Assembly (NCBI GenBank): GCA_000310025.1 | Contig: FN649751.1 | Span: 1,081,132 to 1,145,131, forward strand | Direction of reading: 5' to 3' | DNA from: Ectocarpus siliculosus | Lineage: Eukaryota; Sar; Phaeophyceae; Ectocarpales; Ectocarpaceae | Length of the DNA: 64,000 bases | Part shown: positions 46,364 through 59,700 of the stretch, piece by piece | Numbering within the stretch: position 1 is the first letter of the stretch | How the letters are laid out: each line of letters begins with the position of its first letter | The notes under the pieces: generated by a model | The model's database searches: none | What the model saw: only the letters and a program-made list of their open reading frames with translations | What the model was told of the DNA's origin: nothing | Made by a program: the position numbers and the translations under genes

Positions 46364-47981
46364 TGTATATATTTAGGCTGAACTGCATACAGCAAGTACA
46401 CGCCTACTGTAGTCTTCCAATCTTCTTATTCTGTCCTCATGTCCATGTTTTTCGTGCGTGCTGAGAAACCTTGTTCCACTTTTTGTATGGGGAAAACAGA
46501 TTATTATCTAGACTGTGTGTGTAAATAAATGCGGTGCACGTATGTATGTGCCTACGCTATTAATTGTTGTAGATCTATGCTTTCAGACAGCTGCTGAGCA
46601 GTACAGCGCCGGTTTGTATGCATATATATGCTGATGTACACGTACGACCGTAGTAGACTGTACACATGTAGCACACACGCACACAAGGCAAAGAATTGTT
46701 GGCGGGCGCTCAGACTCAGGCTTGATTGTTTTCAGCTGACTGATTGTTTTGCCGCTGCTGCCCTTCCCATCTCCTCAGTTTGTCCTCCTGTCTCCTGATG
46801 ATGTCCTTTGGTGCGGAATGAATGATGGGTGCGTGGTGTGCATAAAGGGGAACTATATGTATGTAGGGTCGTTTGAGAGCAAAAAAAACGCTCGGTGTAT
46901 GCATACGTTAGTCGAGTCTGTTGATATTTATTTATTTCCAGTGCCGACGTTCTCAAATAGTAGAATAGTAGCAGGGGGGGGGAATGGTGTGTAAAATTTA
47001 ATAATTGGTCGGGCCGTCGGGTGAATGGACGTTAGGAACGAACGTCGTTTGGCGAGTGAGCAAAGAAGCCATCAGATCAATTGTTTCAAGTTGAAGACAG
47101 GTGGTGCGCGTCTCGTACACAGCAGCACCTGCCCTGTCCACCACCACCGTCGCTTCCGTATGCACTGACTGATGGTGGTACAGGCAACACATGTGGTGAT
47201 AACTACCACGCATGCGTTGCCCTCGAGGCCGTAGAAACAAACGAGGCCAGCAGCGTGGTGAAGATGACGCCATCGATCTTGGTTTTTAGGAGATTCTTTG
47301 GTGTGTGCAAGCTGCTCACACACACACACCGCACGTGAGCACTTTCTTTCACTGATCACAGCACACAACACGAGCGTCAAAGGATGCCTGCCATGATGGT
47401 ACAGACTCGGGCTGTCGATTCGCTTCGATCAAGGGTGAGAAGAGAGGAGCGAGGTGCTGTGAAAAACGGTTGATGGTTGTGAACTGATGGGCGGGGGTGG
47501 TGCTGCGAAGAGAAAATGCCCGGGAGAACGGGGAGAATGTCGCTATGCCTTTACCCGGTCGGATGTCGGATAGATGCGTTTGTCCGACGATCCGCCACTG
47601 GCTGGCGAAGCGGATGGCCAGGATTATCTTCTTCTGTGAAAGATAGGTTGGACCCATTCCTCCGATGGCGGTTATAGAACAACGAGGAATGCAGCCTCGT
47701 GTAAAGTTCTTTGTACTATCCAAACAAAGATCGAAAGATCCCATATTAAGAAAAAAAAAAAAAGATCCCGGAACTTTCAGATTGGTGTTCGGGACAGACT
47801 GTGGAAAGCTCCCAATCACAGTGTGTATGTAGTGCGACAACAGGGATTCAATTTGAAGATTCTGAAGACTATAACCTAAAATACACGATCGCAACGGTAT
47901 GAAGTGTCGTTCGTAATTTCTAGGCTTGACTCTGGTGGTAGTGAAATTTTTTCACGGTTCCTCCACAGGGGTGAGACTTGT

Positions 47982-48539
47982 CTAATTGGAATACTTTCGA
48001 GCTTTCCGGAGCTCGCCAGGCATCAACCCCCATCCGGTCCGGGGTTCGTGTGTTTGAAGCTTACATCTCCTTGGACTGGATCTATTTTCTTGAAGTGCTA
48101 CGCGCGAACCAATGTTGGAAGCCGTAGATGCGGCAAGAAAAGCCCGCATTCTCTCTTTTGTTAACAAAAAAAAAGGCCTCCCGCTGCCACGACAACTACA
48201 AAACGCGCCAATCATAAACGAATAACCCAAGAATAAAGTAAACAGACCATATGATGAGTATGTTGGTGCTCGGTCAAGCTGCACTACATTTCCTAAATAG
48301 CCAATGTAGGTTACCCCACAGAGAAAATAAGAAACGAGCCCGAGGGCCAAAACAAGACGTGGGGGCGCGTTCTGGGCCGCTTCTGTAAAGAACTGCAACA
48401 TGAAGTCCATCATATGCAATCCTGCTCGTGCTGTTGCTCCTTCGACATATGTCACCCCCGGGAAGGCCCGAGTTGGCCGGGCATGGTCGGATAGGGACCA
48501 TATACATACGTAATCCATGACGTGTTTCGAGTTCGACAA
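47982..48539 (-). CDS. Candidate ORF with two hydrophobic segments, 185 aa
   Basis: An uninterrupted minus-strand frame encodes a central hydrophobic part: RLVLALGLVSYFLCGVTYIG, then after a short loop YGLFTLFLGYSFMIGAF. It is followed by a basic, low-complexity tail. It lies divergent to the gene that starts at 49272, with about 730 bases between. The hydrophobic pattern could be real (a small two-helix membrane protein or one exon of one) or chance. The neighbouring minus-strand frame at 47349-47894 has no recognisable features, and I did not call it. Confidence 0.25.
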   Translation of the reverse strand: MSNSKHVMDYVCIWSLSDHARPTRAFPGVTYVEGATARAGLHMMDFMLQFFTEAAQNAPPRLVLALGLVSYFLCGVTYIGYLGNVVQLDRAPTYSSYGLFTLFLGYSFMIGAFCSCRGSGRPFFLLTKERMRAFLAASTASNIGSRVALQENRSSPRRCKLQTHEPRTGWGLMPGELRKARKYSN

Positions 48540-49271
48540 GAAACGTGAAACAGTAACTCTGGAGGGTCATCGCAGTGCCGGCCCGCTCGTAAGAAACAAC
48601 CTCGTAAGGATCGGAGCCCCAGATTCTTGAAGAAGCAAGACAAAGATCGTACGAAGTTGAGCTAATCTGGTGGACCATAAAAGGAAATGGAGACAAAAAC
48701 TCGCACGATACAGACCTCCCAATGACAAGAAAAGCGGGGATCTAGGGTTGAGTCGGGCGAAGAAACGACCTCTAATCCCTGTCACAGCTCGACGGCGATC
48801 ATGAACTCGACCCCGACGAGGACATCTTTGCGATGAAGCGTCCGGACGAATTCGTCTTACCCCCCCCCAGAGCGTTTTCTCACTGGAGTGTAGTTGCGTA
48901 AGCCTCCGCCCTACCGTAGCGTAGTTTCTTTGTTGACAGGTTCCCGGACCATTCCGACTTGGCGTGGCCGAAACTGCAGGGAGAAGAAATGATCGGAAAG
49001 TGCAGGTCACATGGGTCCCTGGTGATGCCAACGTTTGTGATGTCCTGGTTCTCGATTGATTGCAAACTGAACGAAATGTGAGTCCATCTACATTGACCGA
49101 TTGCCGCCTGCCTACAAATACACTCCTGGCACACAATCAATGGCTAGACGCGTCTTTGCCTCTGCATGTGCCTCAGTAGACACGATCCGTCCAGGCGGGT
49201 GGCAAGAAGAAGAGAACGAAGGGCCAAGGCCGTCATTGTGAAGCAGAACCGAGCGGACGACGAATGAAAAG

Positions 49272-49961
49272 ATGACACCTCAGGTACCGGGAGCCCTCAA
49301 GCTTCCTTTCGTTGCAGCCTTGGCTTTGGCGTTAGTCCTCCCGGCATCTGCCATCGACGGGTCCGTAGTGGGAACATCCTGCCACCGCGAAGCCACGGCC
49401 TGCGACGCCAACGCGGAGTGCTCGACATGTCGGGGTGGACTGGAGCGGGGGATGCTCGCGACGGAATGTCAAGGCTATTCAGGTCTCTTGGACCCACGAC
49501 GCAGCTTCTGCAAAGTTCTTGAGGCATCATACTGCTGCAACGTGGGGGAGAGCGGTCAGACTCAGGCCTGTTTGGCGGAGGATCTGATTATGGAATACTT
49601 GGAGTGCCTGCTGGGCGGTCGGGAGTGCTCTACCATAGAAGATATGCCCTGCTACGGTGAGGAGTCTCGAGCTTCGGTGCCGCGCGAACTCTCAGCCGCA
49701 GGAGAGGACGAAGTGTCTTCTGTCGACGCCGGCTACGTCGAGGACAGCGGCAGTAGCCCATCGCCTTCGTATCCCTTGACCACGACACCTGGTCCTACCT
49801 CGCAGCTAAAGTTTTTCACCAGCGCGACCGGTTCTCCGACATCCATGGCGGTCGGGTTGGAGGGGGGCTTGGGAACGGGGGTGGTGAAGGGGACGTTGTC
49901 TGCGATGGGTGTGCCGATGTCTTTGATTGACGAGGTCGGGGAAAAGGTCGCCGTTCAAGAG
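49272..49961 (+). other. Signal peptide and cysteine-rich ectodomain exon
   Basis: The ATG at 49272 starts a hydrophobic leader ending ALVLPASAIDG, then a region with about 14 cysteines including TSCHREATACDANAECSTC and LEASYCCNVGESGQTQAC. The spacing suggests disulfide pairing, but I do not know the domain. The donor is CAAGAG before GTGAGA at 49962, phase 0. A possible alternative donor is at about 50009. Confidence 0.75.
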
Positions 49962-52900
49962 GTGAGAGATGTATTGGGCAGGTGTTTACCCGTGTGTTAC
50001 TCTTACCGTGAGTGTGTGCCGGCCGCAATATGTCACGTGCGCCCCTACTTAGTTGTCTCCTCTTTTTTTGAGTCCATGTCCCTGTCGCTTCCACGATGAG
50101 AGATGGTACGGTTACCAGTCCGTTTCCCCCTTGCTCGCACAGGCAGTGTGCGCGCTTACTCTTTGCCCTGGAGGCTCTAGCTCGGTCATCGTGGGAGAGT
50201 CCGAGCTCGGCAGCGATTCTCGTCGGGCCCTCGAGACAGTGAAAGCAGCACGACCGCGGCGGTGGCCGGCACGCCGGCGCCTGCTTGTGTTCGAAGCTGT
50301 AGCGTTCGCGATACCCACCGGGCAGGGGATGACAGGATCCCAGCAAGCCGCGGCGATGTTCAATAAAATGGCGCTCCTGGTATGGGTTGGTCCTGCGAGT
50401 CGTAGGATGGCCTCCTTTGGATGGAGCATCTCGATTTTTGTTGATTGCCTCTTTCGGAATCCTGAGTTGAGTACTGCTCGGACACCGAAAAAGTGAACAG
50501 TTCGGTTCGAGTGGCAGGAACGGTGCCAAAACACCTTTGCCCATCATCAACTAGATTGGATGGTACTGCGGTAGGGGACGAGTGTTCCACCACTACTTTT
50601 ATTAACGTGGTAGAGATGCCGTACTGCATTCTATCAGGGGAGACGTTCTAGCTTGTCGAGCCCGTGCATGTAAGCTTTGCGCTCTTGCTGCCGGTAGACC
50701 AAGGACACAGCCTTACAGTGATGAAGTGATCGCAACTGTGATATTTACCATCTCAGCGCTGGGAAGAACAAAACTGTCGCGATGACGCAGTCAGCGCTCG
50801 TGCTGCCAAGGTGGCACACGTGGCATCGTACGAACGGCCTCCTTTTCTGGCCATGCGTAACCTGCTGTCCGTTTCGTGCTTTCACCGCCGCATGAACACC
50901 CACCACCGGTGCCTCCAGCGTTTCTCCCGCGATTGCGAGCAAACTGCCACGGCTTCGTTGTTGATCGTACCCCCGCCCCCTTCTCCTCCTTGTATAGGAG
51001 ACTCTCTCCCCGGCAGCAAGCGTGCTCGGCGTGGATGTAGAAAACCTATCCTTCGACAACCTGCGCTACTTCCAGGGGGCGGAATCTGAAGTGTCAATCA
51101 CTGTCAACCCCGAGTTTCTCGTGGACCAGGATGAGATTGGCGGGGGGACCACTACCGGTGAGATTCAAGGCCTGGCCAGTCTTGCCCATGGCGATACAAG
51201 TAGCCAAAGGCAGGCGGAATTGGTGTAGGGGCTGACACGAGATCAGCACCTACGATAGACTTTATGTTCTTGTTGCAACCTGCACTGCCGAACTTCCTGC
51301 GGTGATTTCGACCGTGCTGTGCAGTGCAGGATGGACGTTTGTGCTGAAAGCCAGAGTATCTGTGCACGAGATACATGAAGAGGTATCGTGTCATCAGCTG
51401 TTTGATAACATCCGGTTCGCTCTGCCCCACCTGTTGGTTGTGTGTGCTCTCTCGTTTCGCCCTGGTCATGATGGAAATAGGAAGTGCGGCATTCGCGGGG
51501 ATTGCGATGGGGCTTCTGGCTCCACTGATGTGCTGCACACTCTGTTTGAGGTGTTGCCAAGGGAACAAGAAGTCTAGAACAGCAATGGTGATTGAGGTGG
51601 GTAGCGCACACATGAAGCTCGGAGTTCTGGCGCCACTCTCATGAGATGCCGGCTACGTGTTCTGGGCATGGTTTCCATCCAGGAACGCCTAGGTTGCTTG
51701 GCGCAAGCGGTGTTAGACTGGCGCGCACTATCACGAAATCTCGAGCACCTTGACGCTTCGGGCAGATTATGTCCGAGCTCCACGATGGTGCATCAGAGTG
51801 TCATGAATCTTGTGCAAGCGTACACGTTACGGGTGTACTATGCATGCAAAAACTGGTGATATGTAGTACACTGCTGTCGTGTGTTTTTTTCCCTTCACTG
51901 TGTAATACACCACAATGTACCGTGGCTCTCCACGATCGATCAAATGAGAAACGAATCATTCGGTTGCCGCCTTTCTCAAAACCAGCCCTTCGCGGGACAC
52001 GATCCTGGCAACCCCCTACATATATTCTTGTTACCTGCCAACTTGAATAATGCAATCAGAACACGAAATCTCGTTCCCCCTGCTTCACGAAAACGCCTCC
52101 TCCTTTGCCAAAACTCGCTACAGACGTATTCATTCGAATCATGGTAAGGGGATGGTTTCATCCTATTTGTTCCCTCGACACGAGACAGGAATAACACGCG
52201 ACAAGCATCTTGCCACGATCTATAGGCATAGAAAACATCCGTTGCGCTGAGCAAGCCCTTCCCGTAATCTCGTGAACCCGCTGTGCGTCCAATCGTGTGT
52301 TTACCTGCCTGTAGGACGAAGAACGAGGAAGTAGTGCCGGGGAAGCGCCTCCACAACAATCGGCAACGGAAGTCATCCAAAAACAAACGACCGCCCAGCT
52401 TCAGCTGGCGACGTATTCGACGGGGCTCGCTACTACACACTCCTCCCTTACATCGGACGCCCTTGCCGCAATGCATTCTTTGCCTACAGGGGTCGTGGGC
52501 GCTACCGGTGATGCAGAGACCCACCTGATGGCAAAGGTAAGCAGAAAAGCAAAAACGACACTCACACGAGCAGTCGAACATGATACGCAGGAAATTGCTG
52601 GGTCTCTGCGACTTACAATGTCAGGGTTACTACAATGACAGGGTTGTTGATACCGTTTTCGGGAAAGTGCGGATTGTTGTGTGGATGAGATGCGGTTATT
52701 CGGACTGACGTCCCCAGAAAGGTTGGCATCCTGGAGGGTAAATGACCGGACGATGCTATCGTTGGTTGCACGATGCAAGACACCACACGCCCTGGGCTGG
52801 TATTTGTTGCTCCATGTCGGCACCGCAGCAAACGTGCAAGAGTCGGAAAAGGGTGGCATGGAACGGCTGTTGTCAAGAGCGCTTCCAAACGACACATCGT

Positions 52901-55900
52901 TCGATAGATGAGAATCCGGTTATTGTCGAGGTATCGAGCGTCAAAATTCGCTCCAGATGGTGTGGTACTCTCCGTCGCCAACAGCCGGGGTACCACGAAA
53001 CTCCGGGCGAAAAGGGGGCTCTTTTTCAGGGTCCTCCATACAAAAGATTGTAGGTACCATTTGATCCGTTGGGCGCTTGGGTGTGTTATGTACAAGCATG
53101 TGAGCCGTTGCTGCCGTAGATGATGATGGCTCGTATGGTTGCCACTGAAGGTAACCGCTACAGTGAACCTCGCGGCCGCTTCAGATCCATTCAACATGGT
53201 CTTGGTGGATGGTGTATGTTCATCCTCTTGTGTTTTTTCGATTGGCATGTCTCACATGTGAAAGATTTGGGAAATCCTCTACTAGTGCCCACCATCATCC
53301 TCGTTTCCTCCTTTCACTACTGGCGACGTGTCGATTTTCCCACTTCGGTGACGCGTTTACTCTACAGTCCACAGGATTAGGCGAGAAGAAATCACCGCTC
53401 CACACAAGCGGGAACCGCCTCTCGCAGAGTTATGCCCAAGATCTGGTGCAGCTGTACGCTGAGTGAGTAAACCGCAAAATCTGCCTTGATGCATTAGGCT
53501 CCATAGGTGGTATGGTCCAGCGTGCTTTCCCACATGGGAAGGAAGGGAATGCTGCGCCCGGATAGCTCACAGCGAGTAGGGCGCCGAAGCCAACGACTCA
53601 GCCATTTGCGTGTTCTTGGAAACTTCTTTCGGAAGGAGCTTTTCGGCACATTTTTTTGTCACCCAGGAGATCAACACAATAGGGGGGGGGTATACTAGGT
53701 TAACCTGAGGAAGGTGAATTTGTGGTGCTAGCTCATATGTATACAGAGTGCCGTATCGAGTAACGAAACTCGCGGATGATGCAGTATTATAGTGTTACCG
53801 CGCCGCGAAACGGAGCAACACCAGCACCGCTGTGCCCCCATAGGTATCAATAGTTGTGTCGTTCAATTTACGCACCAAGACGATATTACAGATGACCGCA
53901 ACTATCGTGCAGATCGTCGACGTTGTTCGCAGGGTGACTCCGAAGACTCTACAGAATACGGCATGAATGGCTCGGACGGCTCGAAATTGTTCCCATATGT
54001 CGAACAGTAAAACCAAATGAGCTACACGACACAAGGTTGCGAACCCTGCCAACTACAATACGGTAGAGATATCCCCCCCCGCCTTCTTACAGCCGCATCC
54101 CCATTCTCATCTCGTGTGTTTCCTTTCACTGTCATTTGTCCGAAACAACGGACTCATAACCCCGGTGATTCCCTCCACGTCCTGTCCGACAGGTTTAAGG
54201 ATTCCGACGTTAGCTCCGACAACGCGGCAAGCGACTTTACCCGCGATCACTCCAAAGCTCAGACCCAGAAACACAAGATGAATCCCCTCTTCGTTGACGA
54301 CAGTCGCAACCACCGCAACCAACAACGGAGTCTGCCGGGTCAAATTGCGGAAGGTGTAGAGGTGAAGGAAGCAGTGGCATTGGGGAAATCTCACGAGAGT
54401 GCCGCCGCCTCAGGCAACAAAGACCCTGTCGCGTCACGGCCGTCTCCCGTTCAGGAGAAGGTTTTGGACTCCCAGACCCGTTGCAAGAACGGAAGTAGCG
54501 ACGAACGTCCTACAACTGCCACCGTTCCATGTCTTCCCGCCTCTACAGCCACCGCCGCGAGACAACCAGCAAGCGCTACGATCACGTCTTCACGACCTCA
54601 TCTCGTGGAAGGCGATAGGTTGGGGACTTTGGCCCAGCATTGCTCAGTGACTGGCGATGGTGGAATGGCGATAGCCGTCCAGCCGGGAGACGGTCTCGCC
54701 TCTACAGCCACCGCCGCGAGACAACCAGCAAGCGCTACGATCACGTCTTCACGACCTCATCTCGTGGAAGGCGATAGGTTGGGGACTTTGGCCCAGCATT
54801 GCTCAGTGACTGGCGATGGTGGAATGGCGATAGCCGTCCAGCCGGGAGACGGTCTCGCCTCTACAGCCACCGCCGCGAGACAACCAGCAAGCGCTACGAT
54901 CACGTCTTCACGACCTCATCTCGTGGGAGGCGATAGGTTGGGGACTTTGGCCCAGCATTGCTCAGTGACTGGCGATCGTGGAATGGCGATAGCCGTCCAG
55001 CCGGGAGACGGTCTTGACCTCACGGCCGCCAAAACCACGGTCGCCAGCGTCGACCGCCCCGGCAGTACGGGCCGACGAAGCCCGGACGGGCGAGGGAGAG
55101 AAGCCGGCGCGGCGGTCTGGGGGTCCCCAGCGATCGCACATGACCGCGCCACACGAACGCCGAATGGCGCTCACCAGCAGCAAACACGCGACTGGGGAGA
55201 AGCTATTGAGGTGAGGGGATTAAGGGTTTTTCCACGTCGATGAGCCAGCGTCTACGCAGACCTAGCTTCCATGCTTTCGGAAGCGCGCGCAGGCACCAAT
55301 GTCTTCTAGACCCTGATTTTCCGGGACGTTGCCGTTACTAATGTGGCACGCCGGGAAATCTTCTCGTGCAAGTATTGCGCCGCCCGGTGCCTGGCCGCTT
55401 CACTTCGGCGCAGAAGATCATGTGTTCAGTATGAACGAACGCTGTGTGACTTCTTCTGGCATCTCAAAACCAGGCAAACAGCCCTGCCAGACGAAACTGT
55501 GAGCTTATAATACAAAGGAGTATGCTGGCCTTTCTGGGTATGTCAAGAATATTAGTGGTTCAACGTCCCACCCCATTTTCTGCCGTGTCTCGTCTCTTCC
55601 TCCCATCGCCCGCTTCCCCAAACTTCCGCCGCCGTTTTCGTCCCGCACCAAGGCGGCAGCGAAATCCGTCCTGGATGAGAACGGAGCGAACGGGGCTCGG
55701 CCAGCCCCAGTCGAGGCTTACGAGGCTCTCACGGCAAACGCCGCCGGGGTGCAAGACGCGGACTCGGAGCGGTTTCCCTCTCCCCTGCGCGACGACGTCA
55801 CCAACGACAACCCGCTCGATCCCACGGAGCCCCAAGAACAGACCATCGGTGTTGCTGTGGTTCAGGTCTACGGCAGCAGCAAAACGGGCGGCTTCGGAGG

Positions 55901-57974
55901 ACGTGGCTACCGCGAGGGAAGCAGGAAGGGAGAGCGTCCTACGACACCGAACCGCCGGTCGGCTCCGTCGCCAATCCGCGTATTCGCCACCGCACCAGTG
56001 AGCACGGGTATCCTCACAAGCGCGATGGTCGCGAAGCACTCTAGCAAGGGCGCGAAGCGCGGTACACGCGTCGGTGTGAACTGGGGTAAGCTGCCCTGTC
56101 AGGTGTTTCGCGTCCGCCTTCATTACAAGAAGTTCTTTTCTCGACGGCTGAGGGATGTTTTCGTTTGCTTGCTACCCCCTGGATATCTTCGCGGTCTGAA
56201 ACACTTTTGTCAGTGGTGTTCATCTTAGCCGTTGTGGACGTCTTGGTACCGTTGCATTGATGGGATATTGCCCGAGGTCTCAGCGATTGAGCGACGCTTT
56301 CCCCGCGAATGGGATATTACGTCCTTTCTCTTCATACCGGTTGGCGTTTCCGCGACTTGCTCTGTCCACTACTACGGCGGCAGAGTATGGTAAGGGCGAA
56401 CACGCGGCTTGAAGTACACAGGCATTCTGTAGACGGGAGCAAGTCACAACGCTGTGGCTCTTGATAGAATAAAAGCTGAAGCTTGCCGAATCCCCGTCCT
56501 TGATTGGTCCCTTCCCTTTCTTGTTGCAGCGGACAGCGACAGCGTCCTCCCGGCTCGGCGCGGGCCGTCCACTTCTCCAATCATAAAGAAGGCAAGCTAC
56601 GCGAAGCGAGTCCGTTTCTTGTCCCTCCCAGGCGAGTTCGGGCTTCATGACTCGGAAAGCATCGAAGAATCGTCTGAAAGCAGTTTATGGACGCCACCGC
56701 GACTCCCAGTCTCGAGAAGCTGGGGACAAGTGATGGGCACATATTTTGGGACAGGCTTGGCCCAGTCCCCGAAGACTTCTCCAGCCAGCGGCGGTGACGG
56801 TGGCAGGGACGAGCACGTTGACGGACATAGTGCCCCCCAGGAGCCGCAGGCAGGCAGCGTGGAGTGGGCTGGTGGAAGCAGCTTCGCCGGGGCCTGGCAG
56901 GTACGCGTGTCACACGTTTTCGCGCTGCTTTCAAGGGGGGGGGGGTTGTGTACCGCCTTTCGAGCCCGCACCGAGGCCCCTGCAAAGGGTTCAGATTCTG
57001 TAGTCAGTACACACCCACCCCCCTTTTGTTATCGCGGCGGAGTTGTAGGGAAGAAGCGGGTTTTAGTCAACTCTGAGGCTAGTCCCGGGCTGTTGTGTTG
57101 GAGATGTGGCGACATGTCCAGCTTGGGGCCTCGCCAGTGTGTATGGGACGAAAATCTCACCGTAGGCCCGTTTGTCTGTCTCGTCTCATTTTTTTTTATC
57201 AAGTTGCTCAACCCGGCCAACACAGGCCTGCAAGTACTACTTGTTGCGGACGGTTCGGAAAAGGTTCCAATGCTGTTTCGGTACGAATCACTCACCCCAA
57301 CCTTGTGCCCACTTCCCCATGTTTTATGTGAATTGCGATTTGCCACCGCTTGCTCCCCGTATTTTCAGCAGAGAAAAAAGCGTACACCCAACCTCCATGC
57401 CCGTCGTCCAAGCTCCGGGGAGTCCACGGACTCATCGCTCGCATCTCTCACCCAATCATGCCTTTTCCGCCCTGCGGCGGAAAAGATCAACCTCTTCTTA
57501 AGAGAAGGGGAGGATACCGACTCCTCGCTATCGTCGTTGACGCCGCCATCGGGCACCCGAAGTAGAAGACAGGGCGCATCTTTTCCGGACGGCCCCCCAG
57601 CCAAGGGCGAGACTGCTCCAGCCGCCGCAGGAGGAGCAGACACGGCTTCGACGGAGAACCCGTCCACCGCAAGTTCTTCTCTGCCTTGGGAGAGCACTCA
57701 GAGCCTGCAGAAGACCAACCGCCCCCAAAAGGCGCCACAGACTTGGCAAGCGGTCATCCAGAAGGCGGCGGTCGCGGCGGCGGCGGCGGAAACGAGAACG
57801 GGGGCGCTCAGAATAGAAGGAGGCCATTCTGTCGGAACTATTTCCAACGTGTACAAACGGAGCGCCACAATGCCGGGGGGGGACGACAGTGAGGATAAGG
57901 CGCCCCCATCGGTGGGGGAAGGGCGGGTACGCGCGCGGATCACAATGATCGAGCGGGGAAAGTCGGTTGGATAG
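49272..57974 (+). CDS. Type I membrane protein of unknown family, 11 exons, about 1,333 aa
   Basis: Exons: 49272-49961, 50143-50379, 50757-50810, 50998-51157, 51481-51596, 52315-52536, 53368-53462, 54193-55210, 55653-56085, 56530-56900, 57369-57974 (stop TAG). Every internal join has GT-AG borders and matching phase, and the total, 4,002 bases, is divisible by three. The protein has a signal peptide (PFVAALALALVLPASA), a Cys-rich ectodomain in exon 1 (about residues 35-140) and a Ser/Pro linker. One transmembrane helix follows in exon 5 (FAGIAMGLLAPLMCCTLCL, about residues 384-403), with a basic stop-transfer RCCQGNKKSR. A tail of about 930 polar, largely disordered residues follows. Exon 8 carries three 53-residue repeats; exon 11 has two STDSSLASLT-like motifs. 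I do not recognise the family. It may be a surface receptor or adhesion protein with a long cytoplasmic scaffold. A small exon between 52536 and 53368 could be missing. Confidence 0.8.
51481..51596 (+). other. Transmembrane exon of the 49-58 kb gene
   Basis: It starts in phase 1: the G left by exon 4 plus GA makes Gly. It encodes one helix of about 20 hydrophobic residues followed by CCQGNKKSR. The membrane-proximal cysteines are candidates for palmitoylation (inference). It is the only strong membrane segment after the signal peptide. Confidence 0.75.
54539..55015 (+). repeat. Three in-frame 159-bp tandem repeats within exon 8
   Basis: Units start at 54539, 54698 and 54857, each exactly 159 bases, so the frame is kept. 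Units 1 and 2 look identical; unit 3 differs at a few bases (for example VEGD to VGGD and GDGG to GDRG). Each encodes a 53-residue block with STATAARQPASATITSSRP and LGTLAQHCSVTGD. The near identity points to recent duplication or gene conversion. Confidence 0.95.
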
Positions 57975-59700
57975 TTTTGACGCGCGAAGGTCGAAGAAAA
58001 AGTTGAGTTGTAGCGCCTAAATAGCGCACTTGACTCTCCCCCCTTGTCGTAGGAACTCTCGACGAGTGATGAATACGTTGATTGTTGTGTGACCCTGCAG
58101 AGAGGTTGTCGTGCCGAATGGAACTGGAGGCTGGGGAGGTGGGGTGAGGCGGTAAGTGGTAGGCTAGCGCACGATGGGTGGGCATTACCAGGCGTGTTGG
58201 GACAAAGTTGAGTGCTTTCTCCGAGGGGGGTCTTCATCTCGATGGATGCAACAGCGATGGTGTGTCAATCGCGTTGGAAACCAAGGACATGCTTTGCGTG
58301 TTACACGCTTGTCTCGTAAAAGATGTCATATGTGGCTCGAGAGACGGGTGTTGCGAAGATGTGCAGTGCCGCTAGTACTGTAGCGTGGAAAGCAATTATG
58401 CGTTGCATGTACGTACAAAACAGTAGGTGTGAGACTAACGTTATCAAGAAGATGTGAGAAGTTGAGCATCTCTCTTACTTGGAGCGGAGGCCCGTTTATC
58501 CCGTCTGCATTCTAAAACATGATGTTTCTTCCCTTTCTTGCACTCTTCAGCAGTACTACGGTAAGGCCTGGTAATTTTCTGCCTTCGTCACATGCTTACG
58601 CATTCGGAATAGGCGCTTTTCGTCCAAGCAGCACATTTCTGCTGTCAGCATGCCTCAGTTCCATCGGCCCGTGACGAAACAACGAAAGACTCGCACGACA
58701 CGCGGCGACCCAACAACCACCTCAAGGCTGGTGCTGTTGTGGCTGCTGTCATCAGGCTATCCACAGCAGTCGAGAGAAAATATATCTCTTCATCCCTACA
58801 CATCCATGTACCGGCCCGGGTCCGTTTTTCAACAAGTGGGTGGGTGTGCAAAGTGCTGAGAAGCACGATGACCACTAAATAGATTCCCGCAAATTCCACA
58901 AGTAAATAATTTGTATGGCAAAAAAACTCGGCAAAAAAGCCGCGCGCAGACTGTTCGCGCAACGCAAGGAGTCTTTTGCCGTTTGATTTGGAGAACACTT
59001 CGTCTTAAGCGACCACGCACGCACGCACTTTCAAAGGACAGCGGACCACCTCGGATTGGAGGCAGCCCTGCGTGAGCAGGGCAATTTGTGTTTAGAGCGG
59101 ACAAAAAGATAATGAAAGGAGTCGGGGCATAAAAAGCAGAAACCGCACGTCTGGGATTCGAACAGGGATCGCTCAAGTTGCGTATGTATTCTACCCGCTC
59201 TTCTCGGCTCTTCATCGGATTTTGTGGGATGGTGTTGGTCTGTTACATTGATTTCTGACAGAATTTACCCCTTCTTTTGAGAGTACTACGGCCTGGATAC
59301 AAAGTTTTTTGTTTTCCAGATTCAGAAAAAGATTACTGAAGTAACCAAGCGACCTTGATTCCGTGTGCCTTACATAGGTTGTTGCACCGCCACCTCTGCA
59401 CGTTTTTATTGCATCACGAGACCGCGCCTTCGCGGGAGCGAGACACATCGCCGTTCACATCAGCTAGCTGTTGTTGTCACGGCAGGTACCTCCCTCTCCG
59501 TCCACGCGAAAAAAACAAAGGCTAGAGTGACCCCACATTGTTGCAAAGGGACAACAGCAGTACTACTACTGTATTTGCCACGAAATCGTCCTACACATGC
59601 ATAACGATTGTACTATTGTAGGCATCCATATCTACCTTGAGTAGATAGCGAAGTCCCGCGTTCGAGACAGAACTCCGCCTTTTTGGAGTCAACCCAGGTA
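57975..59700. other. Intergenic stretch, no supported gene
   Basis: The first part is presumably the 3' UTR of the upstream gene. Open frames at 58174-58383 (plus) and 58645-58998 (minus) lack recognisable motifs or splice-phase support. A CTTGAGCGATCC-like phrase with GGGATTCGAAC near 59151 resembles a tRNA T-arm, but no cloverleaf is seen around it. Confidence 0.4.

Noticed and set aside
54107-54394. Hydrophobic minus-strand frames near 53.8-54.4 kb
   Set aside because: They lie opposite exon 8 of the plus-strand gene and have no splice-phase support.
57365-58237. Minus-strand frames of 83-179 codons
   Set aside because: Antisense to exon 11, whose frame is fixed by the acceptor at 57369 and the terminal stop.
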